A stretch of 64,000 bases of DNA from NCBI GenBank assembly GCA_910587425.1, contig CAJUKU010000009.1, forward strand, positions 41,794 through 105,793, in the 5' to 3' direction. Of this stretch, positions 63,936 to 64,000 are shown piece by piece. Each line of letters starts with the position of its first letter. Positions within the stretch are counted from its first letter, which is position 1. Made by a program: the position numbers and the translations under genes. Source of the stretch: an uncultured Muribaculaceae bacterium (GTDB taxonomy: Bacteria; Bacteroidota; Bacteroidia; Bacteroidales; Muribaculaceae). Under the pieces are notes generated by a model. That model saw nothing but the letters and a program-made list of their open reading frames with translations, had not been told where the DNA came from and did no database searches.

Positions 63936-63948
63936 CTGCTTGATCTTG

Positions 63949-64000
63949 AGCCGATGGCGGGATTTGAACCCGCGACCTCTTCCTTACCAAGGAAGTGCTC
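63949..64000 (-). tRNA. tRNA-Thr (anticodon GGT), 3' part
   Basis: The visible 52 bases contain the anticodon stem CTTCC/GGAAG with loop TTGGTAA (anticodon GGT), the T arm GCGGGTTCAAATCCCGC and the acceptor strand CATCGGC with discriminator T. CCA is not encoded. The D arm and 5' acceptor lie beyond the right edge. Confidence 0.93.

Overview
The window is a 64 kb piece of a Bacteroidota (Bacteroidales) chromosome, moderately GC-rich. The evidence is the family content (GldH, RicT with a long tail, DUF4293, DUF4492, DUF5053, a lone myo-inositol-phosphate synthase, the cytochrome bd pair) and at least sixteen copies of the Bacteroidota -7 promoter element TAnnTTTG in front of genes. The high GC and this gene mix suit a Muribaculaceae-like gut bacterium, but that family assignment is an inference. 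There is no CRISPR array, no intact phage and no recognisable transposase.

Layout. 1-9 kb: a carbohydrate-use locus with an AraC regulator, two exported GH2 glycosidases, an exported (alpha/alpha)6-barrel glycosidase and the start of a Tat-exported protein. 9-12 kb: cydB, cydA and a small DUF4492 membrane protein, next to a broken DinD-like gene. 12-14.5 kb: a 721-residue protein of unknown function. 14.6-19.9 kb: a compact operon pcrA-nspC-glycosyltransferase-radC. 20-24.2 kb: an RsiV-like lipoprotein, gltX, and inositol-phosphate synthase behind an AT-rich gap with DnaA-box-like sites. 24.2-27 kb and 35.7-37.8 kb: two related cassettes, each with a secreted or outer-membrane paralogue bracketed by near-identical non-coding direct repeats. 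Between them lie a glycosyltransferase, a nucleoside kinase, DUF4293, a lipoprotein-pseudokinase-acetyltransferase group, mscL, gap, a phosphopantetheinyl transferase and DUF5053. 37.8-39.3 kb: tRNA-Ser, mltG and DUF2007. 39.3-50.3 kb: a long minus-strand series (ZapA group, RNase Y, RicT, GldH, HAD, M24 peptidase, CCA/poly(A) polymerase, glycosyltransferase, uridine phosphorylase, AI-2E-type transporter). 50.3-64 kb: an outer-membrane barrel protein, then the conserved tRNA-Thr, tuf, tRNA-Trp, secE, nusG, rplK, rplA, rplJ, rplL, rpoB, rpoC block on the minus strand.

The most unusual part is the pair of repeat-bracketed cassettes. The two paralogues are almost identical through the signal peptide and carboxypeptidase-regulatory-like domain, then diverge sharply in the predicted beta-barrel. 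The same kinds of repeat (hairpins, GTTGCGCATCTCCG inverted ends, a shared promoter block) surround both. This looks like a recombining surface-protein family maintained by flanking repeats. A second, independent family of small palindromic repeats (GTCATAACGGCTCA...) sits at the 3' ends of several genes, and two glycosidase leaders carry long inverted repeats. All functional statements rest on reading the sequence and on remembered family features; no search was run.
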